Assembly (NCBI RefSeq): GCF_017354945.1
Contig: NZ_CP071503.1
Span: forward strand, 2,108,001-2,172,000
Direction of reading: 5' to 3'
Length of the DNA: 64,000 nt
From: Shewanella avicenniae
GTDB taxonomy: Bacteria > Pseudomonadota > Gammaproteobacteria > Enterobacterales > Shewanellaceae
Made by a program: the position numbers and the translations under genes. Under the pieces are notes generated by a model, which made no database searches, was not told the DNA's origin, and saw nothing but the letters and a program-made list of their open reading frames with translations. Below are positions 1-9,260 of the stretch, in pieces (positions within the stretch are counted from its first letter, which is position 1; each line of letters opens with the position of its first letter).

Positions 1-77
1 ACTAGTGGAGACCACAAGGGAATCTATAACATACTGATTCATATAGTTTTCGAAGAGAATCAAAAACTTAAAGAATT
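1..77. other. left edge, no gene seen
   Basis: The first 77 bases contain no open frame or RNA that I can support. They lie directly downstream of the minus-strand tRNA-Ser gene, so they probably hold its 3' trailer. Confidence 0.4.
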
Positions 78-165
78 TGGCGGTGAGCAAGAGATTCGAA
101 CTCTCGATACGTTGCCGTATACACACTTTCCAGGCGTGCTCCTTCAGCCACTCGGACAACTCACC
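78..165 (-). tRNA. tRNA-Ser (GGA anticodon)
   Basis: Read on the minus strand, the 88-nt sequence starts GGTGAGT and ends GCTCACC-G-CCA, so the acceptor stem pairs over seven positions (one G-U) and the 3' CCA is encoded. The anticodon loop reads CTGGAAA, giving anticodon GGA (Ser UCC/UCU). A long variable arm and the GTTCGAATC T-loop confirm a class II serine tRNA. It stands alone between the window edge and a chemoreceptor gene. No promoter was assigned. Confidence 0.96.
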
Positions 166-298
166 ATATTTTTATTAACGGCAACTGACTTGGCAGAAGC
201 GGTTAACGGAGCGGTACTTTACGCAAAAGCCCTATAGCGGTCAAGCAAAAAAGCCTACGCAAATGTTGAATGGGCGTTTGCTGAGCAAGTGCCTGATT

Positions 299-2299
299 TT
301 AATTGATCGACGTCTTAAATTTTGCGACTTGCTGCCGCAAATGCTCTGCATCTTTTAATAGCTGTTTATTGAGTTCCATGAACTCTTCCGCTACCTGTTT
401 TGTGCTACTGTACGTGTCGCTTATTTTCAGCGCGTTACGGTTTACTTCATCCGAAACCACTGACTGTTGATGCGTTGCTGCCGCAATCTGTTCATTCATA
501 CTTTCTATCGACTCTACATGTGCAACAATCTTATACAGTTCCTCGCCTGCCCGATTGGCCTCAACCACACTCGCTTCAGCACGTTGCTGACCTTTGGCTA
601 TGGCACTTACCGCATTTTGAGCACCTAATTTAAGCCGATCCGTCATTTTTCGAATATGTTCAGTAGAACTCTGCGACCTCTGTGCCAGGTTACGCACTTC
701 GTCGGCTACCACTGCAAATCCGCGTCCCATTTCGCCTGCTCGCGCCGCTTCGATAGCTGCGTTTAATGCCAGCAGGTTGGTTTGTTCTGCAATCCCATTG
801 ATCTCAGCCAGCAGCCCGACAATACCATGGATATCAGTATCAAGCTGTTGGATTGAGTTAGAGGCAAACTCAATCTCTTGCGCCAATTCTCCGATAGCAT
901 CGGCAGTTCTGCCAACTTCCAAGTTGCCTGCTTTAGCTTCTTGACTCGCCACTTTTGATGCATCAGTAACCTTTACGGCACTGGTAGCGATCTCTTGCAC
1001 CGTAGAACTCATTTCCGTCATTGCTGAAGCAACTTGTTCTGCTTCCCCATGACCTATTTCTACGTTACGTGAGAGTTGCGTAGAATAATTATTCATCTGC
1101 CCAACCGCGCGATTCAAGGTGTCAGAATTCGTGCGAACTGCGGCAATCACATTGTCAAAATCAGCTAACATACTGTCGATTGCGACAGAGATTTGCCCCA
1201 ACTCATCAGTCCCTTTTAGCGCCAATCTTGTGGTCATATCAAAATTAGTTTTAGTGTGAATAATCCCGACGTAGAGAATTTTAAGGCGGCTTAAGAGATT
1301 TGATATGATCAGGTAACTCACGAATACGATCAGCAACAAGCTACCAACAATGGCACAGCCTTGTGTCCAAGCCTTAGTGATCAACTGGTTGTAAACGCTT
1401 TCACTATGGCCTGTGAGTTTTTGCTGCAGTTCTACTTCAAATTTCCGCAGCAGCTCTATCCGAGCCGTTGACGCTGCAAACCATTTTTCCGCTGATTGGG
1501 CCGCTATTTGCTCTGCATTTTGAGCTAACGCAATTTTACGAAATGCCTCAACATCTTCGAATTTAGGGTCGAGTAACAGTTGCTGATATTGGCTAACGCT
1601 CGCTTCAGCGCCTAATGCTATAAAACGGCTTTGAAAGCTATTTTGCTCAGAGACTAAAGTAACAAATCGAGTAAACATATTCGGTTTAAAACCGTTTTGG
1701 CCGAAGGTTGAACTCAATACGGCACGCTCAATCCCTGCGCGTTCTTTCATTTGCAAATAAACTGAAAACGCCGCCGATTCCACTGCAATATCTTTATCCT
1801 CACCGGTCTTCGCCACAAGATCTATCACAGATAACAACAGCTGATTTAACTTGGAATAATAGGCTACCTCCTCGGGAACGGAGATTTGCAGCGCCGACAC
1901 CTGTTGGCGAATCGAGCCCAATTTCTGCAGCTCAGATTTAATCTCAATGATACGAGACTGGATTTGAGGAATGAAAGTATTTGATTGCAAGTATTCGGCA
2001 AAATTGGCGGCTTGAACATCTGTTTGATTACGCTGCGTTGGCAACGCGTCTGCGAATGAACTGCCTTTTGAGCCAATAAACCCCGCACTCATGCCACGTT
2101 CTTTTTGTAGCTCGTGAACTAAATTACTGTTTACTTTGACCAAGTTAGACAAAGCAATCACCCGCTTTGTGCTCATGGCATGGGTAACATTGCTATTGAT
2201 ATCTAAAATGCCAAACATGGTCGCCAATATGAAGGGAGGAAGAATAACGAGTAGGAATTTACTCTTAATTGATAGATTACCTAACCATTGGAAGTCCAT
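299..2299 (-). CDS. methyl-accepting chemotaxis protein with NIT-type sensor domain
   Basis: A 666-residue chemoreceptor that should signal through CheW/CheA to the flagellar motor. TM1 is at about 13-33 and TM2 at about 313-335. The large periplasmic region between them carries the motif HELQKERGMSAGFIGSKG, typical of the nitrate/nitrite-sensing NIT domain family. A HAMP segment follows at about 335-390. The cytoplasmic signalling domain contains the conserved hairpin ([19 protein letters not shown], then [14 protein letters not shown]). The start codon follows GGAGACAGGTAA. No CheR-binding C-terminal pentapeptide is present. The ligand is inferred from the domain only; nitrate or nitrite is plausible but unproven. 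Confidence 0.92.
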   Translation of the reverse strand: MDFQWLGNLSIKSKFLLVILPPFILATMFGILDINSNVTHAMSTKRVIALSNLVKVNSNLVHELQKERGMSAGFIGSKGSSFADALPTQRNQTDVQAANFAEYLQSNTFIPQIQSRIIEIKSELQKLGSIRQQVSALQISVPEEVAYYSKLNQLLLSVIDLVAKTGEDKDIAVESAAFSVYLQMKERAGIERAVLSSTFGQNGFKPNMFTRFVTLVSEQNSFQSRFIALGAEASVSQYQQLLLDPKFEDVEAFRKIALAQNAEQIAAQSAEKWFAASTARIELLRKFEVELQQKLTGHSESVYNQLITKAWTQGCAIVGSLLLIVFVSYLIISNLLSRLKILYVGIIHTKTNFDMTTRLALKGTDELGQISVAIDSMLADFDNVIAAVRTNSDTLNRAVGQMNNYSTQLSRNVEIGHGEAEQVASAMTEMSSTVQEIATSAVKVTDASKVASQEAKAGNLEVGRTADAIGELAQEIEFASNSIQQLDTDIHGIVGLLAEINGIAEQTNLLALNAAIEAARAGEMGRGFAVVADEVRNLAQRSQSSTEHIRKMTDRLKLGAQNAVSAIAKGQQRAEASVVEANRAGEELYKIVAHVESIESMNEQIAAATHQQSVVSDEVNRNALKISDTYSSTKQVAEEFMELNKQLLKDAEHLRQQVAKFKTSIN

Positions 2300-2377
2300 T
2301 TACCTGTCTCCAACTCATTCGCATGAAAGTCAAAAACTTGAGTATAGACGGAAGTAGCGGAATATGTGCGATAGATC

Positions 2378-2415
2378 AAAAAAAGCGCGATTACCTTATC
2401 GGCGACCGCGCTTTT
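2378..2415 (-). terminator. intrinsic terminator of nadA
   Basis: Arms 381-389 (AAAAGCGCG) and 407-415 (CGCGCTTTT) of this 2-kb region are perfectly complementary. On the minus strand the hairpin is followed by a run of T, placing it just after nadA. Confidence 0.8.
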
Positions 2416-2435
2416 CAATTGGAAAAGGATATAGC

Positions 2436-3503
2436 TTAAGCGTTGCCTTTTACCTGCATTTTCAGCTCTGAAGCAAAATCAAGCATGCGCGTTAATGGCA
2501 CTAAGGCGCCAGTTCGTTGCTGCTCATCCACATGGATTTCATGCGCTTTAGCTTGCTCAGAGGCCAACGCCGTATATATGGCTTGCAAACCATTCATCGC
2601 CATCCACGGACAATGGGCGCAACTGCGACAAGTCGCGCCGTTACCGCCGGTAGGCGCTTCAATCAATGTTTTACCCGGTGCGGCCTGCTGCATTTTATAA
2701 AAAATGCCCTTATCGGTGGCCACAATAAAAGTGTCATTAGGTAAGGTTTGTGCCGCCTTAATCAACTGGCTGGTTGAGCCAACTGCATCCGCCACTTCTA
2801 CCACACTAGCTGGAGATTCTGGATGCACTAACACTGCGGCATTTGGGTATTGCAGTTTTAGCTCACGCAGGGCTTTGGCTTTAAATTCATCATGCACGAT
2901 GCACTCGCCTTGCCACAGCAACATCTCTGCGCCGGTCTGCTTCTCAATATAACTGCCAAGATGACGGTCTGGGCCCCAAATAATTTTTTTATCTTCGGCG
3001 TCTAGATGCTCAACGATTTCAAGTGCGATGCTTGAGGTCACCACCCAATCGGCACGGGCTTTAACCGCAGCAGAGGTATTGGCATACACCACCACAGTGT
3101 GGTCTGGATGGGCATCACAGAAGGCACTGAAATCTTCAATGGGACAACCCACATCCAATGAACATGTGGCCTCGAGTGTCGGCATCAAAACTGTCTTTTC
3201 GGGCGAAAGGATCTTGGCGGTCTCTCCCATAAACTTCACCCCAGCAACAATCAAGGTCGCTGCAGGATGCTCTTTACCAAAGCGCGCCATTTCCAGCGAA
3301 TCCGATACACAACCACCTGTTTCCTCAGCCAAGGCTTGGATTTCAGGATCGGTATAGTAATGCGCGACTAAAACGGCGTTTCTTTGTTTTAAAAGCTGTT
3401 TAATTTCAGCTTTGTAAAACGCTTTGTCGCTTTCAGACAGCGGGGTCGGCTTTGGCGGAAATGGATAACTAAAAGTCGAGATTGACGGCATTTCTTGCGG
3501 CAT
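2436..3503 (-). CDS. nadA: quinolinate synthase NadA
   Basis: A 355-residue [4Fe-4S] quinolinate synthase that condenses iminoaspartate with dihydroxyacetone phosphate in de novo NAD synthesis. Family signatures are [19 protein letters not shown] near residue 43, [14 protein letters not shown], the cluster region [14 protein letters not shown], and the C-terminal [13 protein letters not shown] segment. Length is normal. A sigma70-like promoter sits upstream, flanked by an 8-bp inverted repeat. The gene has its own terminator and is transcribed separately from the bkd operon beside it. Confidence 0.97.
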   Translation of the reverse strand: MPQEMPSISTFSYPFPPKPTPLSESDKAFYKAEIKQLLKQRNAVLVAHYYTDPEIQALAEETGGCVSDSLEMARFGKEHPAATLIVAGVKFMGETAKILSPEKTVLMPTLEATCSLDVGCPIEDFSAFCDAHPDHTVVVYANTSAAVKARADWVVTSSIALEIVEHLDAEDKKIIWGPDRHLGSYIEKQTGAEMLLWQGECIVHDEFKAKALRELKLQYPNAAVLVHPESPASVVEVADAVGSTSQLIKAAQTLPNDTFIVATDKGIFYKMQQAAPGKTLIEAPTGGNGATCRSCAHCPWMAMNGLQAIYTALASEQAKAHEIHVDEQQRTGALVPLTRMLDFASELKMQVKGNA

Positions 3504-3511
3504 AAGACAGA

Positions 3512-3563
3512 TGACAGTTAATTATGGTGGCGGAATTATACGAAAACTGTCACGAAAGCGTAA
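3512..3563 (-). promoter_or_regulatory. nadA promoter with flanking inverted repeat
   Basis: On the minus strand a TATAAT -10 box (3535-3540) lies exactly 17 bp from TTACGC (3558-3563), about 30 bp before the nadA ATG. An inverted repeat TGACAGTT (3512-3519) / AACTGTCA (3545-3552) flanks the -10 box and looks like a repressor operator. Promoter spacing is seen directly. The operator role and the regulator are inference. Confidence 0.5.
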
Positions 3564-3591
3564 CTTGTTTATCAAATTACGGCCAAACAGC

Positions 3592-3615
3592 AAAAAGCCC
3601 CAACAAAGGGGCTTC
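3592..3615 (-). terminator. intrinsic terminator of bkd operon
   Basis: AAGCCCC (3595-3601) pairs with GGGGCTT (3608-3614). On the minus strand the hairpin is followed by TTTTTG. It lies just downstream of bkdB. Confidence 0.75.
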
Positions 3616-3642
3616 AAAGCAATAAACAGAAAACCAGCTGAA

Positions 3643-5241
3643 TTACAGCGCGACTATCATCTCTTCTGGCGATTCTAAGTACTGCTTCCACAAATTACAG
3701 AATCGCGCCATGGTAGCGCCATCAATCACACGGTGATCGCCAGACCAACTGATCTGCATGAGATCGCGAGCTTCGACATTACCGTTGGCATCAAATCTCG
3801 GTAACCGTTGGATTTTTCCGAGCGCAACAATGGCCACTTCAGGCTTATTGATGATCGGCGTTGCAACTGTTCCACCAATCACTCCAATGTTGGAAATGGT
3901 AATGGTGCCATCTTTCATATCGTCAGCCGCAAGCCGACCAGAACGCGCGGCATTGGTTAAGCGAGTAATATCGGTTGCCAGCTGTAAAATCGATTTCTGT
4001 TGTACATCTTTGATATTGGGCACCAATAAGCCAACTTTAGAGTCCACCGCCATGCCGATATTATGCCGAGATTTATAGGTCAGCTCGGTACATGCGGCAT
4101 TTACCTGACTATTGATGATCGGGAATTCATTTAACGCCAACGACAAAGATTTCATGATAAATGGCATCAAGGTCAACTTACGTTCATCGTTACTGTATTT
4201 TGATTTCAGCCGTTCACGTAACTTCACTAATGCGGTCATGTCGATCTCTTCACAGTAAGTGAAATGCGGAATTGTCGCAACTGATTCACTCATCTGCTTA
4301 GCCATTGCTGCTTGCACGCCCTTAATCGGCTGCACGCGATCCGCAGCAGCATTCACCGCTGCTTGAATGGGCGCATCAACAATCGTCTTAGCGACAGTGC
4401 TCGTTGCCGCTGGCTTCACAGCCTCGGGCGCAGCGCTTTCGAGGTAGCGAGTAATATCCTCTTTATACACACGACCGTGTTTACCGCTGCCCGCCACTAA
4501 GGCGATATCAACATCATAGCTACGCGCCATCCGTCTTACTGCCGGGCTTGCAACCGCTTTACCTGAACGCACAACGTCAGCCGAAGATGATGCAGCCGTT
4601 GTTTGCGAAACTTGCGCAGTTTGAGTCGCTGCTGACTCAGACACTACAGCGGCAGAACTCTCTGATTGCGCCAATTGGATTTGATACAGCGGTGCGTGAA
4701 CTTTGGCAATGTCACCTTTTTGCCAATAAAGCTTGGTAACCACGCCTGCAGACATCGCAGGGATTTGCACCAAGGCTTTGTCAGTCATCACATCGCATAC
4801 AGGCTGATCTTCTTGAATCGCTTCACCTTCAGTAACCAACCATTCAACCAACTCACATTCAACAATCCCTTCACCAATATCGGGCAGAAGGAAATCTTGC
4901 AACGCGCCACCTGATGCTTGGCCGATTACCGATGGGGCGCTTAGCGACTGAGTCGCTGGTTCAACCACTGCTGCAGCAGTAACGACATCACTCAAAGTTT
5001 CATCAGCCAATTGCACCGAAAAGAGTGGCTGGTGCACTTTGGCGATTTCACCTTGTTTATAGAAGAGCTTGGTCACTAGCCCAGCATAAGGCGCAGGGAT
5101 CTGCACCAAGGCTTTATCGGTCATGACTTCGCACACCGGCTGATCTTCCGCAATGCTATCGCCTTCAGCAATCAGCCACTCCATCAGCTCACATTCAACA
5201 ACACCTTCGCCGATATCAGGAAGAATAAAATCCTTAATCAT
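3643..5241 (-). CDS. bkdB: branched-chain alpha-keto acid dehydrogenase E2 (dihydrolipoamide acyltransferase)
   Basis: A 532-residue E2 core subunit that transfers branched acyl groups from E1 to CoA. It has two N-terminal lipoyl domains, each with the lipoylation motif VMTDKALVQIPA (Lys43 and Lys155), an unusual duplication compared with single-lipoyl Bkd E2s. Next come an Ala/Thr-rich linker, a peripheral subunit-binding domain (ASPAVRRMARSYDVD) and the catalytic domain with the active-site SGDHRVIDGATMARF. ATG 5241 is chosen because AGGAG lies 6 nt upstream; upstream TTG codons are rejected. It is the last gene of bkdA1-A2-B, 9 bp after bkdA2. Confidence 0.95.
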   Translation of the reverse strand: MIKDFILPDIGEGVVECELMEWLIAEGDSIAEDQPVCEVMTDKALVQIPAPYAGLVTKLFYKQGEIAKVHQPLFSVQLADETLSDVVTAAAVVEPATQSLSAPSVIGQASGGALQDFLLPDIGEGIVECELVEWLVTEGEAIQEDQPVCDVMTDKALVQIPAMSAGVVTKLYWQKGDIAKVHAPLYQIQLAQSESSAAVVSESAATQTAQVSQTTAASSSADVVRSGKAVASPAVRRMARSYDVDIALVAGSGKHGRVYKEDITRYLESAAPEAVKPAATSTVAKTIVDAPIQAAVNAAADRVQPIKGVQAAMAKQMSESVATIPHFTYCEEIDMTALVKLRERLKSKYSNDERKLTLMPFIMKSLSLALNEFPIINSQVNAACTELTYKSRHNIGMAVDSKVGLLVPNIKDVQQKSILQLATDITRLTNAARSGRLAADDMKDGTITISNIGVIGGTVATPIINKPEVAIVALGKIQRLPRFDANGNVEARDLMQISWSGDHRVIDGATMARFCNLWKQYLESPEEMIVAL

Positions 5242-5250
5242 CAACAACTC

Positions 5251-6228
5251 CTAATAATTTACTGAGGCTTTGATTGCTTCAAAGGTCTTGAATGCATCAG
5301 GCATGTATTCTTTTTCATGCACCAATGGATATGGTGTATCTAAACCACACACCCGCATAATCGGCGATTCCAAATACAAAAAGCATTCTTGTTGAATCGT
5401 CGCCGCAATTTCACCGGCAAAACCGCCAGTGAGCGGTGCTTCGTGGTTAATGACCAAGCGGCCAGTTTTAATCACTGATTTCGCCACGGCTTCAACATCC
5501 CATGGTGCAAGTGTGCGCAGGTCAATGAGTTCACAACTGATCCCGGCTTCTTTTGCCATATCGCAGGCTTTTTGCACCACTTCGACTTGTGCGCCCCACG
5601 CCAATACGGTCACATCAGTACCATCCTGAATGACTTCAGCTTGGCCTAAAGGGATTTCGTAATCTTCTTCAGGTACATCATTTACTGAAGCGCGGTATAG
5701 ACGTTTCGGTTCAAAAAACACCACGGGGTTGTTATCGCGAATACTGGCTAACAGTAAGCCTTTCGCTTGATAAGCATTACGCGGCACCACCACTTTGAGA
5801 CCAGCGACCTGAGTAAAATATGCCTCAGGTGATTGCGAGTGATAGTGACCACCGGCAATACCACCGCCGTATGGGGTGCGAATGGTTAAGCCGCCAACGT
5901 TAAATTGATTACCAGAGCGGAACCGAAATTTCGCCGCTTCATTCACGATTTGGTCAAATGCGGGAAAGATGTAATCAGCAAACTGAATTTCAGCCACTGG
6001 CGTCATGCCGTTGGACGCTAAACCGTTGGCAAACCCCGCAATCCCCTGCTCCGTGAGCGGCGTATTGAAACAGCGGTCCTTACCAAACTTATCTTGCAGC
6101 CCAGAAGTTGCACGAAAAACCCCGCCGAAATGGCCAACATCTTCGCCGAAAACAAGCATGCGGTCATTGCGCTCCATCTCCAACGTCAGTGCTTGGTTAA
6201 TCGCCTGTAACATGTTCATTTTGGCCAT
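5251..6228 (-). CDS. bkdA2: branched-chain alpha-keto acid dehydrogenase E1 beta subunit
   Basis: A 325-residue E1 beta subunit of the thiamine-diphosphate-dependent 2-oxoacid dehydrogenase. Signatures are [19 protein letters not shown], the TPP-domain segment with [15 protein letters not shown], and the transketolase C-terminal region beginning near [12 protein letters not shown]. It pairs with the E1 alpha encoded just upstream (2-bp gap) and feeds the E2 downstream. The substrate class (keto acids from Val, Leu, Ile) rests on overall similarity to BkdA2 and on the operon. A dedicated E3 gene is not present, so the shared lipoamide dehydrogenase is presumably used. Confidence 0.94.
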   Translation of the reverse strand: MAKMNMLQAINQALTLEMERNDRMLVFGEDVGHFGGVFRATSGLQDKFGKDRCFNTPLTEQGIAGFANGLASNGMTPVAEIQFADYIFPAFDQIVNEAAKFRFRSGNQFNVGGLTIRTPYGGGIAGGHYHSQSPEAYFTQVAGLKVVVPRNAYQAKGLLLASIRDNNPVVFFEPKRLYRASVNDVPEEDYEIPLGQAEVIQDGTDVTVLAWGAQVEVVQKACDMAKEAGISCELIDLRTLAPWDVEAVAKSVIKTGRLVINHEAPLTGGFAGEIAATIQQECFLYLESPIMRVCGLDTPYPLVHEKEYMPDAFKTFEAIKASVNY

Positions 6229-6230
6229 GG

Positions 6231-7409
6231 TTACAGTCTCCCTGCTGTTTTTGGATAGGCTTTTGGATATTTGGCGATGTGCTGTTTCAGCTCCTCAAGT
6301 TGCTGTTTCAGTCTTGGGGGCGGTTGGTCATATACATCTTCAATCAACAAATCGATTTTTGGCGAAGGCACTTTTTCAGCCACTTTCACTGCTGCCAGCA
6401 CTTCATCTCGATACTTGCTGTACAGCGCTTGCTCGTCCGCCTCGGTGGTCCAGCCTTCTTTGATGAGCCAAAGTTTGAAGCGCTTAACCGGATCGTGCTG
6501 TTGCCATTTTGCCTCTTCATCTTTGGAACGATAGCCGGATGGATCGTCTGACGATGAATGAGCGCCGAGCCGATAAGTCATGGCTTCAATCAACACGGGT
6601 GCAGAGTGCTTCACCGCATACGCGCGTGCCTGCTGTGTGGCAGCCAGCACCGCCAACATATCATTGCCATCAACGCGAATGGTGTGCATGCCATAGCCTA
6701 AGCCGCGACTGGCGATGCCATTACCAGCGTATTGCTCTTCAGTAGGCGTAGAGATGGCGTAACCGTTGTTACGACAGAAGAAGATCACCGGCACTTTATG
6801 CACCGACGCCATGTTTAACCCCGCGTGAAAATCCCCTTCTGATGCGGCGCCCTCACCAAAATAGCAGATAGCCACATTCGGCTTTTGCTGCAATTTGAGT
6901 GAGTAACCCACACCTGAAGCTTGCGGAATTTGCGTCGCTAAAGGCGAAGAAATCGTTTGGAAATTTAACGCGTTAATGCCGTAATGGATCGGCATTTGAC
7001 GGCCTTTACCCAAATCTTGTTCATTACTAAACAGCTGATCCATATATTGCTGCGTGGAAAACCCGCGATAACGCAATGCGGCGTGTTCACGGTATTGGGC
7101 TAGGATCACATCGCCATCATCAAGTGCTGCAACACTGCCAAGTACTGCGGCTTCTTCACCAGTACAGGTCATATAGAAGCTGATGCGGCCTTGACGTTGC
7201 GCGGCAAGCATTCGTTCATCCAACACGCGGGTAAAAATGCAGGCGTCGAAAATCCGCTGTGATAATTGTTGATCGATTTGCGGCAGCACGGCATCTTCGT
7301 AGGTGGTGCCATCAGCCTGTAGAATTTTTAAAATCGGAATGGTCAGTGAATCACGCTCGATAAAAGTCGCTCGATGTATCACTGCTTCAGAAAAGTTACT
7401 TTGACTCAT
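6231..7409 (-). CDS. bkdA1: branched-chain alpha-keto acid dehydrogenase E1 alpha subunit
   Basis: A 392-residue E1 alpha subunit carrying out TPP-dependent decarboxylation of branched 2-oxo acids. The TPP-binding motif is visible as [19 protein letters not shown] through [15 protein letters not shown] phosphorylation-loop-like region, [16 protein letters not shown], is typical of the branched-chain E1 alpha family. It is the first gene of the operon, after a 139-bp leader. That leader contains GTTTACGCAAAC (7479-7490), which resembles half of a LiuR-type site. This is suggestive only. Confidence 0.95.
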   Translation of the reverse strand: MSQSNFSEAVIHRATFIERDSLTIPILKILQADGTTYEDAVLPQIDQQLSQRIFDACIFTRVLDERMLAAQRQGRISFYMTCTGEEAAVLGSVAALDDGDVILAQYREHAALRYRGFSTQQYMDQLFSNEQDLGKGRQMPIHYGINALNFQTISSPLATQIPQASGVGYSLKLQQKPNVAICYFGEGAASEGDFHAGLNMASVHKVPVIFFCRNNGYAISTPTEEQYAGNGIASRGLGYGMHTIRVDGNDMLAVLAATQQARAYAVKHSAPVLIEAMTYRLGAHSSSDDPSGYRSKDEEAKWQQHDPVKRFKLWLIKEGWTTEADEQALYSKYRDEVLAAVKVAEKVPSPKIDLLIEDVYDQPPPRLKQQLEELKQHIAKYPKAYPKTAGRL

Positions 7410-7548
7410 AGAGTGCTCTTCTTCGTTCCACTGGGCCAGTGCCCACGAGGTTTGATAATTGACTGCACACTAAGGGAAGTTTACGCAAACGGCAATAAAG
7501 CCGATTCTATTGCCTAAAGTTTAGCGTATCCCCTGCGTATTAATTCCT

Positions 7549-8562
7549 TTACATACACACTTGCGCTAACGGTACTGGAACTACACAAAGTGCCGCGCGT
7601 TGGCCGACGGGTACCTTAGCATTTGGAAACACAATCGCTTCGATTGCTGTGTCACAAAAAATACTTTGCTGTTCGCTGCTTGCAATCAAATCGCCTTGTT
7701 TGAAACGGGTAAAGTTGGCGGTATCATCGCTAAAACTAAATCTAAAACTGTCATGATCTTTATTTATCACACGACGTACCTGATAAAAAGCCGTTTTGGC
7801 TAAGCGTTCAGCGCCCACATTTATCGATTCAGCAGCAATAAGCTTACGCAGCACGCAGGCCATTTTTTCAAGTTTAGTCAGATCGTTAGCACCAAATGGC
7901 GCTACTTTACCTAACTCTACGGTAAATGCATCCGCATTAAATAGATGGGCACTGTGATAGCTGAATGTATGAGCAGCTGCATGATTAAACAGAAATGCTT
8001 CAATGCTGGCTTCGGCCAACAAAGCTAACGTTTGTTGCCGATAACCGCGTTCAGGCTGATACGGGCAAACGGCAAATTTTTCGTGCTCGGAACCGCGAAT
8101 CGCCGTGTGAAGATCCCAATGAATGCGAGCGCGTGTTGCGTCAGCAAAAAAGCCTGCGACAGCGGTTTCAATGATTGCCGCACGCTGACGCTCGATGTTG
8201 CAAGGGCCGATTTGATGGGTGCCACAAAACAGCCGATTCAGGTTTTCATCGACAAAGCGAGTTTCTGCCAACATTGCCTCAGGGTTACCCAAAATCAGCA
8301 GCAATCTTTGTCTAAGTTGCAGCTCGCCGCGGGCAATTTCAGCCAACAATTGATTACACAGCTCAATTGGGGCGGTTTCATTACCGTGAATACCACAGGA
8401 AAGCACAATATCCGTTGAACTTGGTTGTTTTGGCGTAAGTTGCACTATGCCACGTGCGATAAATTCGGCACTAAAATCAGCATATCCCAGTGTGTTAGGC
8501 ACTGAAGTATTGGCCAGGGTAAAGGCAAGAAAATCAGTTAGAGGGCAAAGCTTGGCAGTCAT
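7549..8562 (-). CDS. astE: succinylglutamate desuccinylase AstE
   Basis: A 337-residue zinc carboxypeptidase-like enzyme of the AstE/aspartoacylase family. It hydrolyses N-succinylglutamate in the last step of the arginine succinyltransferase pathway. Zinc ligands are visible in SCGIHGNETAPIE (His59, Glu62) and HWDLHTAIRGS. The catalytic Glu is in FTVELGKVAPFG. ATG 8562 is preferred because AAGGATC lies 6-10 nt upstream and the protein then begins like the family; a start 69 bp further out lacks this. It stands alone, divergent from msrA. The other ast genes are not in the window. Confidence 0.88.
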   Translation of the reverse strand: MTAKLCPLTDFLAFTLANTSVPNTLGYADFSAEFIARGIVQLTPKQPSSTDIVLSCGIHGNETAPIELCNQLLAEIARGELQLRQRLLLILGNPEAMLAETRFVDENLNRLFCGTHQIGPCNIERQRAAIIETAVAGFFADATRARIHWDLHTAIRGSEHEKFAVCPYQPERGYRQQTLALLAEASIEAFLFNHAAAHTFSYHSAHLFNADAFTVELGKVAPFGANDLTKLEKMACVLRKLIAAESINVGAERLAKTAFYQVRRVINKDHDSFRFSFSDDTANFTRFKQGDLIASSEQQSIFCDTAIEAIVFPNAKVPVGQRAALCVVPVPLAQVCM

Positions 8563-8727
8563 AAAGATCCTTTTTGACGGCAAAGTAAGAATGCTGCGCG
8601 CTATGTTAGCAGTAAACGTTATAGCGGTCATGACTTCAACTTCGGAACATTTTAGTTTAGCCCCTTGCGAACTTATAAAGGCTTTGTCAAAATTATAGCC
8701 ATCTAGACTTCTATGGTGTTTATTACT

Positions 8728-9207
8728 ATGGCATTAGCCACATTTGGTGCAGGTTGTTTTTGGGGTGTTGAGTATTTTTTCCGTCAGGTACCCGGCGTGA
8801 TTAACGCTACCAGCGGTTACATGGGCGGCGATAACAACGCCACCACCTATAAAGAGGTGAAAACCGGAACAACAGGTCACGCTGAAGTGGTTCAAGTTGA
8901 ATACGATGAGTCTCAAGTTAGCTATGACGATCTACTTGAGGTTTTTTGGAAAAACCACAACCCAACCAGTCTAAACAAGCAAGGTGCCGATATGGGCACC
9001 CAGTACCGCAGCGTGGTATTTTTCCACGATAAAACCCAGAAGGCACAAGCTGAAGCGTCAAAATTGGCACTGATGCGCAGCGGCAAATGGGGACAACGCC
9101 AAATCGTTACCGAAATCGTGCCAGCGCAACAGTTTCATCGCGCGGAAGAATATCATCAGGACTATATTCAAAAGAACGATCTGCCAAGTTGCCACATAGA
9201 GTACTAA
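8728..9207 (+). CDS. msrA: peptide-methionine (S)-S-oxide reductase MsrA
   Basis: A 159-residue MsrA, which reduces methionine-S-sulfoxide in oxidised proteins. The catalytic GCFWG motif has Cys10 immediately after the start, and the substrate pocket motif YHQDYI is present near the C-terminus. ATG 8728 gives the usual N-terminus MALATFGAGCFWG. An in-frame ATG at 8713 would add five residues and cannot be excluded, since neither start has a strong Shine-Dalgarno. It is convergent with the perM-like gene, with a shared terminator. Confidence 0.93.
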   Translation: MALATFGAGCFWGVEYFFRQVPGVINATSGYMGGDNNATTYKEVKTGTTGHAEVVQVEYDESQVSYDDLLEVFWKNHNPTSLNKQGADMGTQYRSVVFFHDKTQKAQAEASKLALMRSGKWGQRQIVTEIVPAQQFHRAEEYHQDYIQKNDLPSCHIEY

Positions 9208-9224
9208 GGCAATTGTTGTCATAA

Positions 9225-9251
9225 AGAAAGGCTCCCACTGGAGCCTTTCTT
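9225..9251. terminator. bidirectional hairpin between msrA and perM
   Basis: An 11-bp perfect stem AGAAAGGCTCC (9225-9235) / GGAGCCTTTCT (9240-9250) with a 4-nt loop lies between convergent genes. The U-tracts are short on both strands, so efficiency is uncertain. Confidence 0.6.
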
Positions 9252-9260
9252 GTATCAAGA

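Noticed and set aside
6005..6463. 152-codon plus-strand frame across bkdA1/bkdA2
   Set aside because: It lies opposite two well-conserved E1 genes, with no start context and no recognisable domain.
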